Assembly: GCF_000019085.1 (NCBI RefSeq)
Contig: NC_010321.1
Location: 1,124,501-1,188,500, forward strand
Direction of reading: 5' to 3'
From: Thermoanaerobacter pseudethanolicus ATCC 33223
GTDB lineage: Bacteria > Bacillota > Thermoanaerobacteria > Thermoanaerobacterales > Thermoanaerobacteraceae
DNA: 64,000 nt
Shown here: in pieces, positions 18,738-27,857 of the stretch
How the letters are laid out: each line of letters begins with the position of its first letter
How positions within the stretch are numbered: the stretch's first letter is position 1
Program-made: the position numbers and the translations under genes
The notes under the pieces: model-generated
Told to the model about the DNA's origin: nothing
What the model saw: only the letters and a program-made list of their open reading frames with translations
The model's database searches: none

Positions 18738-19802
18738 ATGAATAAAAGATTACAAAATTTGAGAAATTTGATGAAGAAAAGAGATATAGAGGCTTTTGTG
18801 ATTTACAAATTTGTCAATGTTACATATATTACTGGCTTTACTGGAGATGACAGCGTAGCTCTTGTGACCCACGATAAAGCTATTTTTATTACAGATGGAA
18901 GATATACTGAGCAAGCTCAAAAGGAAGTTAAAGATTTTGAAGTTATCGAGCACAAAACTGGCATAAAAGAAGTTTTAAAAGAATACATTAAAACATTGGG
19001 GATAAAAAAATTAGCCTTTGAAGAAAGTATTTCTTATGGACAGTATAGGGAATTAAAAGAGTTTTTAGAGATTGAGCTAATACCACAGGCTAATTTGGTA
19101 GAGACTTTGAGAATGGTAAAAGATGAGGAAGAAATAGAAAACATAAAAAAAGCACAAAATATTACTGATAAGGCTTTTGAGTATTTGTTAAATTTCATTA
19201 AAGTAGGAATGACAGAAAAAGAAGTAGCATTAGAATTAGAGTATTTTATGAAGAAACAAGGAGCAGAAGACCTATCTTTTGATACGATTGTAGCATCAGG
19301 TAAAAGGTCCTCTCTCCCTCATGGAAAAGCCTCTGAAAAAGTGATAGAAAAAGGTGATTTTGTCACAATAGATTTTGGATGTAAAGTAAATGGTTATTGT
19401 TCTGATATGACAAGAACGATAGTGATGGGAAAAGCTAATGAAAAGCAAAAAGAGATATATAACATAGTTTTAGAAGCACAGCAAAAAGCGATAGCTAATT
19501 TAAAGGCAGGACTTACCTCAAAAGAGGCGGATTTGTTAGCAAGGTTTGTCATTGAAGAAAAAGGTTATGGTAAGTATTTTAGTCACTCTTTAGGACATGG
19601 AGTAGGGCTTGAAGTTCATGAGGCGCCAAGCTTGTCTTTCAAAAAAGAAGAAATTTTAAAAGAAGGAGCAATTGTTACTGTAGAACCAGGTATATATATT
19701 CCCGATTTTGGTGGCGTAAGAATCGAAGATATGGTATTATTAAAAGAAGATGGTGTTATAAATTTAACTAAATCATCGAAATATTTAATTGAATTAAACT
19801 AA
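18738..19802 (+). CDS. pepP: Xaa-Pro aminopeptidase (M24, YqhT-like)
   Basis: Removes N-terminal residues before proline. A creatinase-like N-terminal domain (1-125) precedes the pita-bread domain with its metal ligands in TIDFGCKVNGYCSDMTRT, SHSLGHGVGLEVHE, VTVEPGIY and GVRIED. ATG at 18738 is chosen for GGGGGG upstream. It has 354 residues. It lies before efp, as in other Firmicutes. Confidence 0.93.
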   Translation: MNKRLQNLRNLMKKRDIEAFVIYKFVNVTYITGFTGDDSVALVTHDKAIFITDGRYTEQAQKEVKDFEVIEHKTGIKEVLKEYIKTLGIKKLAFEESISYGQYRELKEFLEIELIPQANLVETLRMVKDEEEIENIKKAQNITDKAFEYLLNFIKVGMTEKEVALELEYFMKKQGAEDLSFDTIVASGKRSSLPHGKASEKVIEKGDFVTIDFGCKVNGYCSDMTRTIVMGKANEKQKEIYNIVLEAQQKAIANLKAGLTSKEADLLARFVIEEKGYGKYFSHSLGHGVGLEVHEAPSLSFKKEEILKEGAIVTVEPGIYIPDFGGVRIEDMVLLKEDGVINLTKSSKYLIELN

Positions 19803-19820
19803 AGCGATGGAGGGATTTTT

Positions 19821-20378
19821 TTGATAGCAGCAGGTGATTTCAGAAAAGGAGTAACTATTGAGGTTGACGGACAGGTTTTTACAGTTGTGGATTTTATGCA
19901 TGTTAAGCCAGGAAAAGGTGCAGCTTTCGTGAGGACAAAACTTAAAAATGTGATGACAGGGGCTGTAATAGAGAAAACTTTCAGCCCAACAGAAAAGTTT
20001 GAGGAAGCAGTTATAGAAAGAAGAGAAATGCAGTATTTGTACAATGATGGAGAACTTTATTATTTTATGGACACAGAAACTTATGAGCAAATTCCTTTAA
20101 ATTATGATAAAGTTGAGGACGCAATTAAATACATAAAGGAAAATATGGTTGTTACAGTAAAGTTCTATAAAGGCGAAGCCTTTTCTGTTGAGCCTCCTAC
20201 TTTTGTTGAGCTGGAAGTTGTAGAAACAGAGCCTGGATTTAGAGGAGATACTGCAACGGGTGGTTCCAAACCGGCAACTGTAGAAACTGGTGCTGTCATC
20301 CAAGTCCCATTGTTTATAAACGTTGGAGACAAAATAAGAATTGACACTCGAACCGGAGAATATTTAGAGAGGGTATAA
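19821..20378 (+). CDS. efp: Translation elongation factor P
   Basis: EF-P relieves ribosome stalling at polyproline. Three beta domains are visible over 185 residues. The tip loop [12 protein letters not shown] carries the conserved Lys, and [11 protein letters not shown] is the standard C-terminus. Translation starts at TTG 19821 after TGGAGGG. No poxA/epmA-type modification gene is seen nearby. Confidence 0.96.
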
Positions 20379-20426
20379 ACGCAGCAATTTGTCAAATACT
20401 ATTTTGTAAAGGAGGGTATGTGGAAT

Positions 20427-20888
20427 ATGGAATACTTAAATGAAAGGGTTTCCTACTTAAGAGGGTTAGCAGACGGCTTAGGGATAGATGACAGCACAAA
20501 AGAAGGTAAAATAATTTTGGCAATTTTAGATACTTTAGAGGATTTTGCAGATGCTATAAATGAGCTGGAAGCTTCCCATTCCGAATTAGATGATTATGTG
20601 GGAGAAATAGATGAAGACCTTTCTGAAATTGAAAACCACATATATGGCGATGAGGACTATGAGGATGAGGATGACGACTATGACTATGATTATGACGATG
20701 ATGAGGAATATGAGGATGAAGACGAGGATTATGAAGAGTATGTAGAGGTAGAATGTCCTAATTGCCATATGTTGATAAGTGTGGAAGAAGAACTTCTAGA
20801 AGATGAAGATGCTGAGTTGGTATGTCCTCATTGCAATGAAACCCTAAAAGTAAAAGATTTGAAAATTGTAGATGATGATGAAGATTAA
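20427..20888 (+). CDS. CD1247-type protein: coiled N-terminus, acidic linker, zinc ribbon
   Basis: A 153-residue protein with three parts. Residues 1-65 form a helical domain (ERVSYLRGLADGLGI) typical of a clostridial family next to efp. A run of Asp/Glu/Tyr follows at about 70-110. A zinc ribbon comes last, with CPNC and CPHC pairs. ATG at 20427 is preferred because GGAGGG lies too close to ATG 20418. The function is unknown; the form suggests a nucleic-acid or ribosome-associated factor, which is inference. Confidence 0.8.
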   Translation: MEYLNERVSYLRGLADGLGIDDSTKEGKIILAILDTLEDFADAINELEASHSELDDYVGEIDEDLSEIENHIYGDEDYEDEDDDYDYDYDDDEEYEDEDEDYEEYVEVECPNCHMLISVEEELLEDEDAELVCPHCNETLKVKDLKIVDDDED

Positions 20889-20892
20889 TTTA

Positions 20893-20929
20893 AAATACCC
20901 ACTAACGAAAAGTTAGTGGGTATTTTTTA
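20893..20929 (+). terminator. Rho-independent terminator
   Basis: AAATACCCACTAAC pairs with GTTAGTGGGTATTT around a five-base A-rich loop, followed by a run of T. It ends the aroQ-pepP-efp region before spoIIIA. Confidence 0.92.
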
Positions 20930-20930
20930 T

Positions 20931-20959
20931 TCATAAATATTTAGCCTTATAAATATAAT
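20931..20959 (+). promoter_or_regulatory. Possible sigma-E promoter of spoIIIA
   Basis: TCATAAAT near 20931 and AAATATAAT at 20951-20959 loosely fit the sigma-E -35 and -10 elements at suitable spacing. The spoIIIA operon is sigma-E controlled in B. subtilis. The match is imperfect. Confidence 0.35.
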
Positions 20960-20982
20960 TTTACAAGAGGAGGGACAGGTAT

Positions 20983-21981
20983 ATGAACACAAGAAAAAAT
21001 TTTGAGGAAGTACTTTATGCTCTTCCTCCGTCAGTAAGAGAGGTAATTACAAAAATTCCTGATGACCTGTTGCAAGAAGTAGAAGAAATACGTCTTAGAG
21101 TAAATAGACCTCTCACAGTTTATTTGAAAAATGAAGAAAAGTTTGTGTCAAAAGAAGGGACTATTTCTTTTTCACCTTCTTTGGCCTATATTGTTACTTC
21201 TGAAGATTGTGAAAAAGCTCTTCAATTAATATCTAAATCTTCTCTTTATGCTTTTGAAGAAGAAATAAGAAATGGATATATTACTTTAAAAGGTGGTTAC
21301 AGAGTAGGTATAGTTGGAAAATGTGTGTTAGAAAATGGTTATATAAAGACTTTAAAGAATATTTCTGGATACAATTATCGAATATCAAAAGAGATAATAG
21401 GAGTGGCAGAGGAAATATTAAAATATTTAATTACTCCTTCTAAAGACGTATATAACATTTTAATAATATCACCTCCTCAATGTGGCAAAACAACTCTCTT
21501 AAGAGATATTACAAGATGGATAAGTAATGGAATAGATTTTTTGGGATTTAAAGGTAAAAAAGTAGGCGTAGTAGATGAGAGGTCAGAAATTGCCGGCTGT
21601 TACAATGGTATACCTCAAATGGATGTGGGAATTAGGACTGATGTGTTAGATGGATGTCCTAAGGCTTATGGCATGATAATGCTTATAAGGTCTATGTCTC
21701 CAGAAGTAGTAGTGACAGATGAGATAGGTAAAAAAGAGGATATAGAAGCGATTCATGAAGTGCTGAATACTGGTGTTAAGATTATAACTACAGTTCATGC
21801 AAATGACATTGAAGACCTTATGAAAAAACCTGTTTTAAAAGACGTTATTTCTTTAAGATATTTTGAACGTTATGTAATTTTAAGCAATCGTTTAGGGGCA
21901 GGTACAGTAGAAAAAATATTAGATGAGAATTTTAATACTTTGTTTAAAGGGCCATATAGGAGAGGAAGGACTGAAAAATGA
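20983..21981 (+). CDS. spoIIIAA: Stage III sporulation protein AA (secretion-type ATPase)
   Basis: ATPase of the feeding-tube (SpoIIIA-SpoIIQ) channel between mother cell and forespore. Walker A is PPQCGKTTLL and the Walker B region is VVVTDEIG; the GYRVGIVGKC motif precedes. It has 332 residues. GAGGAGGG precedes the ATG. It opens an eight-gene operon, AA to AH, in standard order. Confidence 0.95.
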   Translation: MNTRKNFEEVLYALPPSVREVITKIPDDLLQEVEEIRLRVNRPLTVYLKNEEKFVSKEGTISFSPSLAYIVTSEDCEKALQLISKSSLYAFEEEIRNGYITLKGGYRVGIVGKCVLENGYIKTLKNISGYNYRISKEIIGVAEEILKYLITPSKDVYNILIISPPQCGKTTLLRDITRWISNGIDFLGFKGKKVGVVDERSEIAGCYNGIPQMDVGIRTDVLDGCPKAYGMIMLIRSMSPEVVVTDEIGKKEDIEAIHEVLNTGVKIITTVHANDIEDLMKKPVLKDVISLRYFERYVILSNRLGAGTVEKILDENFNTLFKGPYRRGRTEK

Positions 21982-22490
21982 AATTACTTGGAATAGTTTT
22001 AGTTATTTTTTCTACCAGTAGTTTAGGGTATTTGTTTGCTTTGAAATATAAAATGAGGCGTTGGATACTTAAAAGCATGATATCTTCATTAAATCTTTTT
22101 AAAATAGAAATCACATATTCAAAAGCTCCTTTAGGAGAAATACTCATGGCAATTTCTCGCTCTTCAGATAAAAGTATAAAATTTGTTTTTTCTAAGACAG
22201 GAATGATATTATCACAAAATGAGGGTTATACTGCAGGAGAAGCTTGGGAGATAGCTTTAAAGGAATGGGACAATGGCTATCTTAAAAAAGAAGATGTAGA
22301 AATTTTGAGGTCTTTTGGGTATGGACTTGGCAATTCTGACGTATACAATCAAGAAAAAAATTTTGATTTAGCCATTGAGCTTTTAAAAAGGCAACTTAGT
22401 AACGCAGAAGAAGAGAGTAAAAAGAACGAAAAGCTGTACAAAAATATTGGAGTTTTAGCAGGACTGGCGATAATCATATTGTTTTTATAG
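21978..22490 (+). CDS. spoIIIAB: Stage III sporulation protein AB
   Basis: A 170-residue protein with an N-terminal hydrophobic segment, a T2SF-like cytoplasmic helical domain, and a C-terminal hydrophobic tail (IGVLAGLAIIILFL). It overlaps spoIIIAA by 4 bases. It is likely the platform partner of the SpoIIIAA ATPase in the mother-cell membrane. Confidence 0.92.
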   Translation: MKLLGIVLVIFSTSSLGYLFALKYKMRRWILKSMISSLNLFKIEITYSKAPLGEILMAISRSSDKSIKFVFSKTGMILSQNEGYTAGEAWEIALKEWDNGYLKKEDVEILRSFGYGLGNSDVYNQEKNFDLAIELLKRQLSNAEEESKKNEKLYKNIGVLAGLAIIILFL

Positions 22491-22502
22491 AGGAGGATTA
22501 TA

Positions 22503-22700
22503 ATGAACATAGATATAATTTTTAAAATTGCGGCAATTGGCATTCTGGTAACAGTATTAAATCAAGTATTAATCCGTTCAGGGCGAGAAGAACAAGCAAT
22601 GATGGTGACACTGGCAGGAATAGTAGTGGTTTTGATGATGGTGATAAATATGATAAACAATTTGTTTAATGCAGTAAAAACAATATTTCAACTTTATTAG
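22503..22700 (+). CDS. spoIIIAC: Stage III sporulation protein AC
   Basis: A small membrane protein of 65 residues with two hydrophobic helices; the sequence around GREEQAMMVTLAGIVVVLMMV is typical. GAGGAGG precedes the ATG. It is an integral part of the SpoIIIA channel and is always found between AB and AD. Confidence 0.93.
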   Translation: MNIDIIFKIAAIGILVTVLNQVLIRSGREEQAMMVTLAGIVVVLMMVINMINNLFNAVKTIFQLY

Positions 22701-22708
22701 GTGATAGA

Positions 22709-23095
22709 ATGGAAATATTTCAAATTGTTATTTTAGGAATAGTGGTTTTGATTATTTTGACAGTTCTAAAAGAAACAAATCCTGAAATGGCAATAATTTT
22801 AAGTTTGGTAGCCGGAGTCATCATCTTTATGATGATTCTTCCAAAACTCAGCGCAATTGTAGAAGTCTTGAATACTCTTGCTAGAAAAAGTGGACTTGAC
22901 AATATTTATTTTATGACAACTTTAAAAATCATTGGTATAGCTTATATAACGGAATTTGGAGTTCAGCTATGTCTCGACGCAAATGAGAAAAATTTGGCTT
23001 CCAAAATAGAGATAGCAGGAAAGGTAATCATAATTTTTTTATCAATACCTATAATTGTTGCATTAATGGAAACAATTCTTTCAATAATGCCGTGA
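22709..23095 (+). CDS. spoIIIAD: Stage III sporulation protein AD
   Basis: A 128-residue, four-helix membrane protein. It has the family features ETNPEMAIILSLVAG and GIAYITEFGVQLCLDANE. It starts 9 bases after spoIIIAC and overlaps the beginning of the AE reading frame region. Confidence 0.93.
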   Translation: MEIFQIVILGIVVLIILTVLKETNPEMAIILSLVAGVIIFMMILPKLSAIVEVLNTLARKSGLDNIYFMTTLKIIGIAYITEFGVQLCLDANEKNLASKIEIAGKVIIIFLSIPIIVALMETILSIMP

Positions 23096-23106
23096 GGTGT
23101 AAAAGA

Positions 23107-24264
23107 TTGAAAAAGGTACTTTTTATAATTCTAATGATTATGACTTTATTAACAACTGCCAAAGCGGATACAGGACAACAAGATATAGAAAACCAATTGA
23201 AAGACATTGATACTTATCAGATTGACCGCTTTGTAAAAGAAGCTAATCAAAAAAATGGCAATATACTTCCCTATGTTGATATAAAGACTTATATACAAGA
23301 TGTGATATCAGGAAAACAACCTTTTAATATAAAGGAACTCTTTGAAAATTTATTAAAATTGTTTTTCAAAGAATTATATTCCTCTGTAAGACTTTTAACA
23401 CAACTTTTAATTTTGGCTGTAATTGGCGGCATATTAATGAATTTGCACAGTTCCTTTGAAAATGAAAATATAAGTGAGATTGCTTTTTTAGCGGTTTATA
23501 TAGTTTTTATCGTAATAGCGGTTAAAAGCTTCACAGAAGCTTTAGGAATTGGCAAAGATGCAATTGACAGCATGGTTAATTTTATGCAATCGATGCTACC
23601 TGTACTTATAACTTTACTCGTCTCAGTAGGTGCTTTTACCTCTGCAGCGTTTTTTCACCCTGTTGTCATTGTGACAGTTGAGTTTATAGCCCATCTAATG
23701 AGGGATTTTATATTGCCTATTATTTTACTTATGACAGCTGTAAAAATTGTAGGAAATATTTCTGAAAAGTTTAGCTTGAATAAAATGGGGGATTTTTTAA
23801 AGACTTTGTCTACAGCTTCTATTTCAATTTTATTAAGTATTTTTTTAGGAGTAGTAACTATACAAGGTTTATCTTCTTCAATGGCAGATGGGGTAATATC
23901 GAGAACGGCGAAGTATACAGTTGGTGCTTTTTTGCCATTGGTAGGAGGGCTTTTATCTGATAGTGTCGATGCAGTTATAGGGGCATCATTATTGATAAAA
24001 GGAGCAGTAGGCACTTATGGGCTTATAGCAATTGTGATAATTTCTGCAGTACCTTTAATAAAGCTTTTTTCTCTCATAATCATTTATCGCTTTGCAGCAG
24101 CAGTGATTGAACCAATCTCAGACAAAAGGATAGTAAATTGCCTTTCAGATGTGGCAACTTCTTTAACTTATGTTTTTGGAGTATTGGCTTCTGTTACTGT
24201 GATGATGTTCTTTACAATAACAGCTATTATAGGGACAGCTAATATTGCCACTATGCTAAGGTAG
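23107..24264 (+). CDS. spoIIIAE: Stage III sporulation protein AE
   Basis: A polytopic membrane protein of about 385 residues with an N-terminal signal-like stretch (KKVLFIILMIMTLLTTAKA) and a long run of hydrophobic segments. TTG at 23107 is preferred because GAGGTG precedes it at proper distance; a GTG at 23092 is the alternative. It carries the family motif GAFLPLVGGLLSDSVD. Confidence 0.92.
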   Translation: MKKVLFIILMIMTLLTTAKADTGQQDIENQLKDIDTYQIDRFVKEANQKNGNILPYVDIKTYIQDVISGKQPFNIKELFENLLKLFFKELYSSVRLLTQLLILAVIGGILMNLHSSFENENISEIAFLAVYIVFIVIAVKSFTEALGIGKDAIDSMVNFMQSMLPVLITLLVSVGAFTSAAFFHPVVIVTVEFIAHLMRDFILPIILLMTAVKIVGNISEKFSLNKMGDFLKTLSTASISILLSIFLGVVTIQGLSSSMADGVISRTAKYTVGAFLPLVGGLLSDSVDAVIGASLLIKGAVGTYGLIAIVIISAVPLIKLFSLIIIYRFAAAVIEPISDKRIVNCLSDVATSLTYVFGVLASVTVMMFFTITAIIGTANIATMLR

Positions 24265-24272
24265 GTGAAACA

Positions 24273-24839
24273 ATGGAGTTTTTAAAAGACTGGATAACAC
24301 AGATAATTTATATTGCAATCCTTTCGATAGTTTTAGAACTTTTAGTTCCTTCCTCCAGTTTAAAAAAATATGCTAAAGTTGCGATAGGGTTTGTAATCAT
24401 GATTACTATCTTAAATCCCTTGATAAATTTTTTAAAAGGAGGAGCAAATATAGAAGCCTACGTATTTAAAAATGATTACTTTTTAAAAAACATAAATATG
24501 GAGCAAATCTCAAAAGAAGCAGAAAAGCAGAGGGATAATTTAATTGTGGCAGAATATAAAAAAAGGCTGATTGAACAGATTAAAGAAAAGCTTTTAAATC
24601 TGTATGAAATTGAGGGAGTGGGAGTAGATGTTTCTTTTATAGAAGACCTAAATGACAAAGAGTTTGGAAAAATTAAAGAAATAACTTTATCTTTTAGAAA
24701 TGCTAGAACGGTTTCTCAAGATTCAGAAAAAATAGCAAAACCGACAGAAGATAAAAAATTTAACTATGAAGAGTTTAAAAAAACAATAAGTGCATTCTAT
24801 AATGTACCTTTAAAGAATATAACTATAAAAGAGGAATAA
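24273..24839 (+). CDS. spoIIIAF: Stage III sporulation protein AF
   Basis: A 188-residue protein with two N-terminal membrane helices (LKDWITQIIYIAILSIVLELL and the next segment), then a ring-building-type soluble domain ending FYNVPLKNITIKEE. Position between AE and AG is diagnostic. Confidence 0.9.
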   Translation: MEFLKDWITQIIYIAILSIVLELLVPSSSLKKYAKVAIGFVIMITILNPLINFLKGGANIEAYVFKNDYFLKNINMEQISKEAEKQRDNLIVAEYKKRLIEQIKEKLLNLYEIEGVGVDVSFIEDLNDKEFGKIKEITLSFRNARTVSQDSEKIAKPTEDKKFNYEEFKKTISAFYNVPLKNITIKEE

Positions 24840-24858
24840 ATTGAAAGGAGGTACTTGA

Positions 24859-25440
24859 GTGGATTTTGATAAACTTAAAGATAAACTTTTAAAAGATAAT
24901 AAAAAGTTGGTTGAGAATTTGACTGTTATCTTTTTAATAGGTTTAATTTTGTTAATAGGTGCGAGTGCTCTTTCAAAACCTCGCCCTTCAAATAACAACG
25001 ATAACAAAGAATTGGTATTAGCTCAAAAAGAAAGTAGTAGTGAAGATTATGCTCAAAAATTAGAAAAGGATTTAAAAAATATATTGTCAAAAATTGAAGG
25101 GGTGGGAAATGTTGAGGTCCTCATAACACTAAATTCAGATGAAGAGGTAGTAGCGGCAATGGATGTAGTAGAATCCAGTACTACTACAAATGAAAAAGAT
25201 AGTAGTGGAGGAATACGAGAAACCATTCAAACAGAATCAAACAACAAAGTAGTAACCTCTCAAGATACCTCTGGGCAAGATGCTCCTATTGTATTAAAAA
25301 GAATAATGCCAGAAATAAGGGGAGTGATTGTGGTTGCTGATGGAGCAAAAGATCCAAGATTAAGATACGAACTTTCTTCGGCAGTTCAAACTGCTTTAGG
25401 GATTCCTGCCTATAAAGTAAAGGTAATATCTTCAAAATAA
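24859..25440 (+). CDS. spoIIIAG: Stage III sporulation protein AG
   Basis: A 193-residue bitopic protein with one membrane helix at about residues 22-40 and a ring-building domain (LEKDLKNILSKIEGVGNVEV, then IRGVIVVADGAKDPRLR). The region at about 100-140 is polar and variable. Translation starts at GTG 24859 after AAAGGAGG. It forms the large ring of the channel in B. subtilis. Confidence 0.93.
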   Translation: MDFDKLKDKLLKDNKKLVENLTVIFLIGLILLIGASALSKPRPSNNNDNKELVLAQKESSSEDYAQKLEKDLKNILSKIEGVGNVEVLITLNSDEEVVAAMDVVESSTTTNEKDSSGGIRETIQTESNNKVVTSQDTSGQDAPIVLKRIMPEIRGVIVVADGAKDPRLRYELSSAVQTALGIPAYKVKVISSK

Positions 25441-25458
25441 GAGTGGGGAGGAGTTTTT

Positions 25459-26004
25459 ATGGTCTATATGGGAAAAAAGCTTGTGGCGATTATATCTCTT
25501 GTCTTGCTAATTGCTATTGCTTTTGTTTTAAACTATGGGTATACCAATAAAAAAGAAGAAGCTGCTAAAAATGGGTACAGTCAGAATTCGCAAGTTATTC
25601 AAACAAGTACTTCTTCTGCAAAGGAAACTAGTACAGAAAAAGATAAAGTTTTCACTGGAATATTTACCACTTATAGGGAAGAAAGGGAAATAAATAGAAG
25701 TAGAAGTATTGATGCTTTAAAAGAAATAGTAGAAAATAAAAATACCAGTGAAGCGACAAGAGACGAAGCTCAAAGGCAAATAATAAAACTTACAGAAATA
25801 ACAAATCAAGAGATGATAATAGAAAATTTGATAAAAGCTAAAGGGTTTCAAGATGCAGTTGTGATGATAGATAATGGTATAGTAAATGTAATTGTACAGA
25901 CAGATAAACTGTCAGAAGAAGAAGTGGCACAAATTGTAGATATTGTCTCCAGACAAACAGGAGTTTCATTAGATAATATAAAAATTATGACGAGACTGGA
26001 ATAA
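25459..26004 (+). CDS. spoIIIAH: Stage III sporulation protein AH
   Basis: A 181-residue bitopic protein with a membrane helix at about residues 8-24 and a C-terminal ring-building domain (KGFQDAVVMIDNGIVNVIVQ). It is the mother-cell partner of forespore SpoIIQ. GGGAGGAG precedes the ATG. It is the last gene of the operon; no terminator is obvious before the next promoter. Confidence 0.93.
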   Translation: MVYMGKKLVAIISLVLLIAIAFVLNYGYTNKKEEAAKNGYSQNSQVIQTSTSSAKETSTEKDKVFTGIFTTYREEREINRSRSIDALKEIVENKNTSEATRDEAQRQIIKLTEITNQEMIIENLIKAKGFQDAVVMIDNGIVNVIVQTDKLSEEEVAQIVDIVSRQTGVSLDNIKIMTRLE

Positions 26005-26014
26005 GAAAACTTAA

Positions 26015-26044
26015 TTGTTTTTGTATCTACAATTATGATATAAT
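26015..26044 (+). promoter_or_regulatory. Sigma-A-type promoter before the asp23-like gene
   Basis: TTGTTT at 26015-26020 and TATAAT at 26039-26044 are separated by 18 bases. The -10 matches consensus; the -35 is weak. Confidence 0.5.
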
Positions 26045-26105
26045 TTATTTGACAAATATTTATTTTCTCTAAAAATTTTTGCTTTTTAAGGGGGTGAAAG
26101 AATCA

Positions 26106-26513
26106 ATGGAAGAAAATTTAAATGCAAATGAAAATCAAGAGCTAGGAACTATTAAAATCTCTGAAGAAGTAGTTAGTGTAATCGCAGGCTTGGCGGCAAC
26201 GGAAGTACCTGGAGTAGCTGGAATGAGTGGGGGAGTTGTAAACGGCATTTCTGAAATGTTAGGAAGAAAGAATCTAGGTAAGGGCGTAAAGGTAGAAGTA
26301 GGAGAAAAAGAAGTATCAATAGATTTGTATTTAATTGTGGATTATGGTGTTAGAATTCCTGAAGTAGCTTGGAATGTACAAGAAAATGTTAAAAATGCTG
26401 TAGAAAATATGACAGGATTAAAAGTTGTTGAAGTTAATATTCACGTTCAAGGGGTAAATATGGATAAGGAAAATAAAAAGCAAGAGCAACAAGTTAAAGA
26501 AGAGGAAAATTAA
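26106..26513 (+). CDS. Asp23/Gls24-family envelope stress protein (YqhY-like)
   Basis: A 135-residue Asp23 protein (ISEEVVSVIAGLAATEVPGVAGM, then VEVGEKEVSIDLYLIVDYG). ATG at 26106 is chosen for AGGGGGTG upstream. The C-terminus is charged and disordered. In B. subtilis yqhY lies in the same place, before nusB and folD, and is linked to acetyl-CoA carboxylase control; that role is not evident here. Confidence 0.9.
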   Translation: MEENLNANENQELGTIKISEEVVSVIAGLAATEVPGVAGMSGGVVNGISEMLGRKNLGKGVKVEVGEKEVSIDLYLIVDYGVRIPEVAWNVQENVKNAVENMTGLKVVEVNIHVQGVNMDKENKKQEQQVKEEEN

Positions 26514-26518
26514 AACAT

Positions 26519-26563
26519 CTACTTAAACTAACCCTCTGTTAGACAGAGGGTTAGTTTAAGTAG
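26519..26563 (+). terminator. Perfect 21-bp hairpin, probable (bidirectional) terminator
   Basis: CTACTTAAACTAACCCTCTG plus T at 26519-26539 pairs without mismatch with 26543-26563 around a three-base loop. There is little T after it on the + strand, but T-rich sequence follows on the - strand. A TACAAT -10-like element follows at 26572-26577, so it also borders the nusB promoter. Confidence 0.7.
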
Positions 26564-26611
26564 AGTTATGGTACAATATATGTAAGAGGTAAAATTCAAG
26601 GAGTTGGGACA

Positions 26612-27034
26612 ATGAACAGAACAGAAGCCAGGGAATGGGTTGTAAAAATGCTTTATCAATACGACGTTTCAAGGTTACCTATAAGCAAAATACTTGAAAA
26701 TTTTTATAAAGAAAAGGACCCAGGCGAGCAAAAAGAGTATATAGAAAATACCGTAATAGGGGCTATTGAACATTTAGAAGAAATTGATAAGGAAATAGAA
26801 AGATACTCTCAAAATTGGGCTCTTAACCGCATGCCAAAAATAGATTTGGCTATTTTAAGGTGCAGCATTTATGAGATGCAATACGGGAATATTCCTGTAA
26901 ATATTTCTATAAACGAAGCAGTAGAAATAGCCAAAAAATACAGCACAGAAGATTCTCCTGCTTTTATAAACGGTTTGTTGGGAGCATTTGTAAGGGATGA
27001 AGGATTGGAGGAAGGTGAATCAAATGATAATTGA
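26612..27034 (+). CDS. nusB: Transcription antitermination factor NusB
   Basis: A 140-residue helical protein binding the boxA RNA of rRNA leaders with S10. It has the N-terminal [15 protein letters not shown] and the C-terminal [24 protein letters not shown] motifs. GGAG precedes the ATG. It overlaps folD by 11 bases. Confidence 0.95.
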   Translation: MNRTEAREWVVKMLYQYDVSRLPISKILENFYKEKDPGEQKEYIENTVIGAIEHLEEIDKEIERYSQNWALNRMPKIDLAILRCSIYEMQYGNIPVNISINEAVEIAKKYSTEDSPAFINGLLGAFVRDEGLEEGESNDN

Positions 27035-27857
27035 TGGTAAGGAGATTTCTAAAAAGATAAGAGAAGAGGTAAAAAGAGAGATAAAGAAGTTTGGCTACAA
27101 GCCCAAATTAGCGATATTGATGGCGGGAGATGATGAGTCTTCAAAGGTTTACGCAAACTCTAAAGTTAAAGCCTGTGAAAATGTGGGGATTGAAGCTAAA
27201 ATCTATTATTTTTCAGAAAGTGAAGAGTCAAAATTTTTTGACACCTTAAAGTTTTTAAATGAAGATAAAAATACTCACGGCATAATGATAGAAATGCCCC
27301 TTCCTAAAAACTTTAATGCTGAGTTGGTCTACGATACTATAAACCCTTATAAAGACGTTGATTGCATATCTAATTATAATATGGGAAGGCTTTTTGCAGG
27401 GAAACCACTTTTTGTACCTTGTACTCCTAAAGCAATTTTACATATACTGGAATGTATTAATACTCAATTTGAGGGAAAACATGCTGTTGTAATAGGAAGA
27501 AGTAATATCTTAGGAAAACCTGTAGCTAAGCTTTTATTAGACAAAAATTGTACGGTTACTGTGTGCCATTCAAAAACAAAAGACTTGGCTTATTATACTA
27601 GACAAGCGGATATTTTAGTGTTAGCGGCTGGTAAGATGAATTTGGTCAAGGGAGATATGGTTAAGGAGGGAGCAATACTTATAGATGCGGGTATAAACGT
27701 TTACCAAGATAATATATATGGAGATGCAGACTTTGAAAGTGTAAAAGACCTGTGTTCTTACGTAACACCAGTTCCAGGAGGAGTTGGACCTGTGACGACA
27801 GCTATGATACTTAAAAATACCCTGGAGGCTTTTAAATATGCAGTTAAAGGCGCTTGA
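27024..27857 (+). CDS. folD: Methylenetetrahydrofolate dehydrogenase/cyclohydrolase
   Basis: Bifunctional C1-folate enzyme. It shows the catalytic Lys region [29 protein letters not shown] (NADP loop) and [15 protein letters not shown]. Length is 277 residues. ATG at 27024 is chosen for GGAGGAAGG just upstream and a normal N-terminus. It overlaps nusB and xseA, so these genes are translationally coupled. Confidence 0.96.
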   Translation: MIIDGKEISKKIREEVKREIKKFGYKPKLAILMAGDDESSKVYANSKVKACENVGIEAKIYYFSESEESKFFDTLKFLNEDKNTHGIMIEMPLPKNFNAELVYDTINPYKDVDCISNYNMGRLFAGKPLFVPCTPKAILHILECINTQFEGKHAVVIGRSNILGKPVAKLLLDKNCTVTVCHSKTKDLAYYTRQADILVLAAGKMNLVKGDMVKEGAILIDAGINVYQDNIYGDADFESVKDLCSYVTPVPGGVGPVTTAMILKNTLEAFKYAVKGA

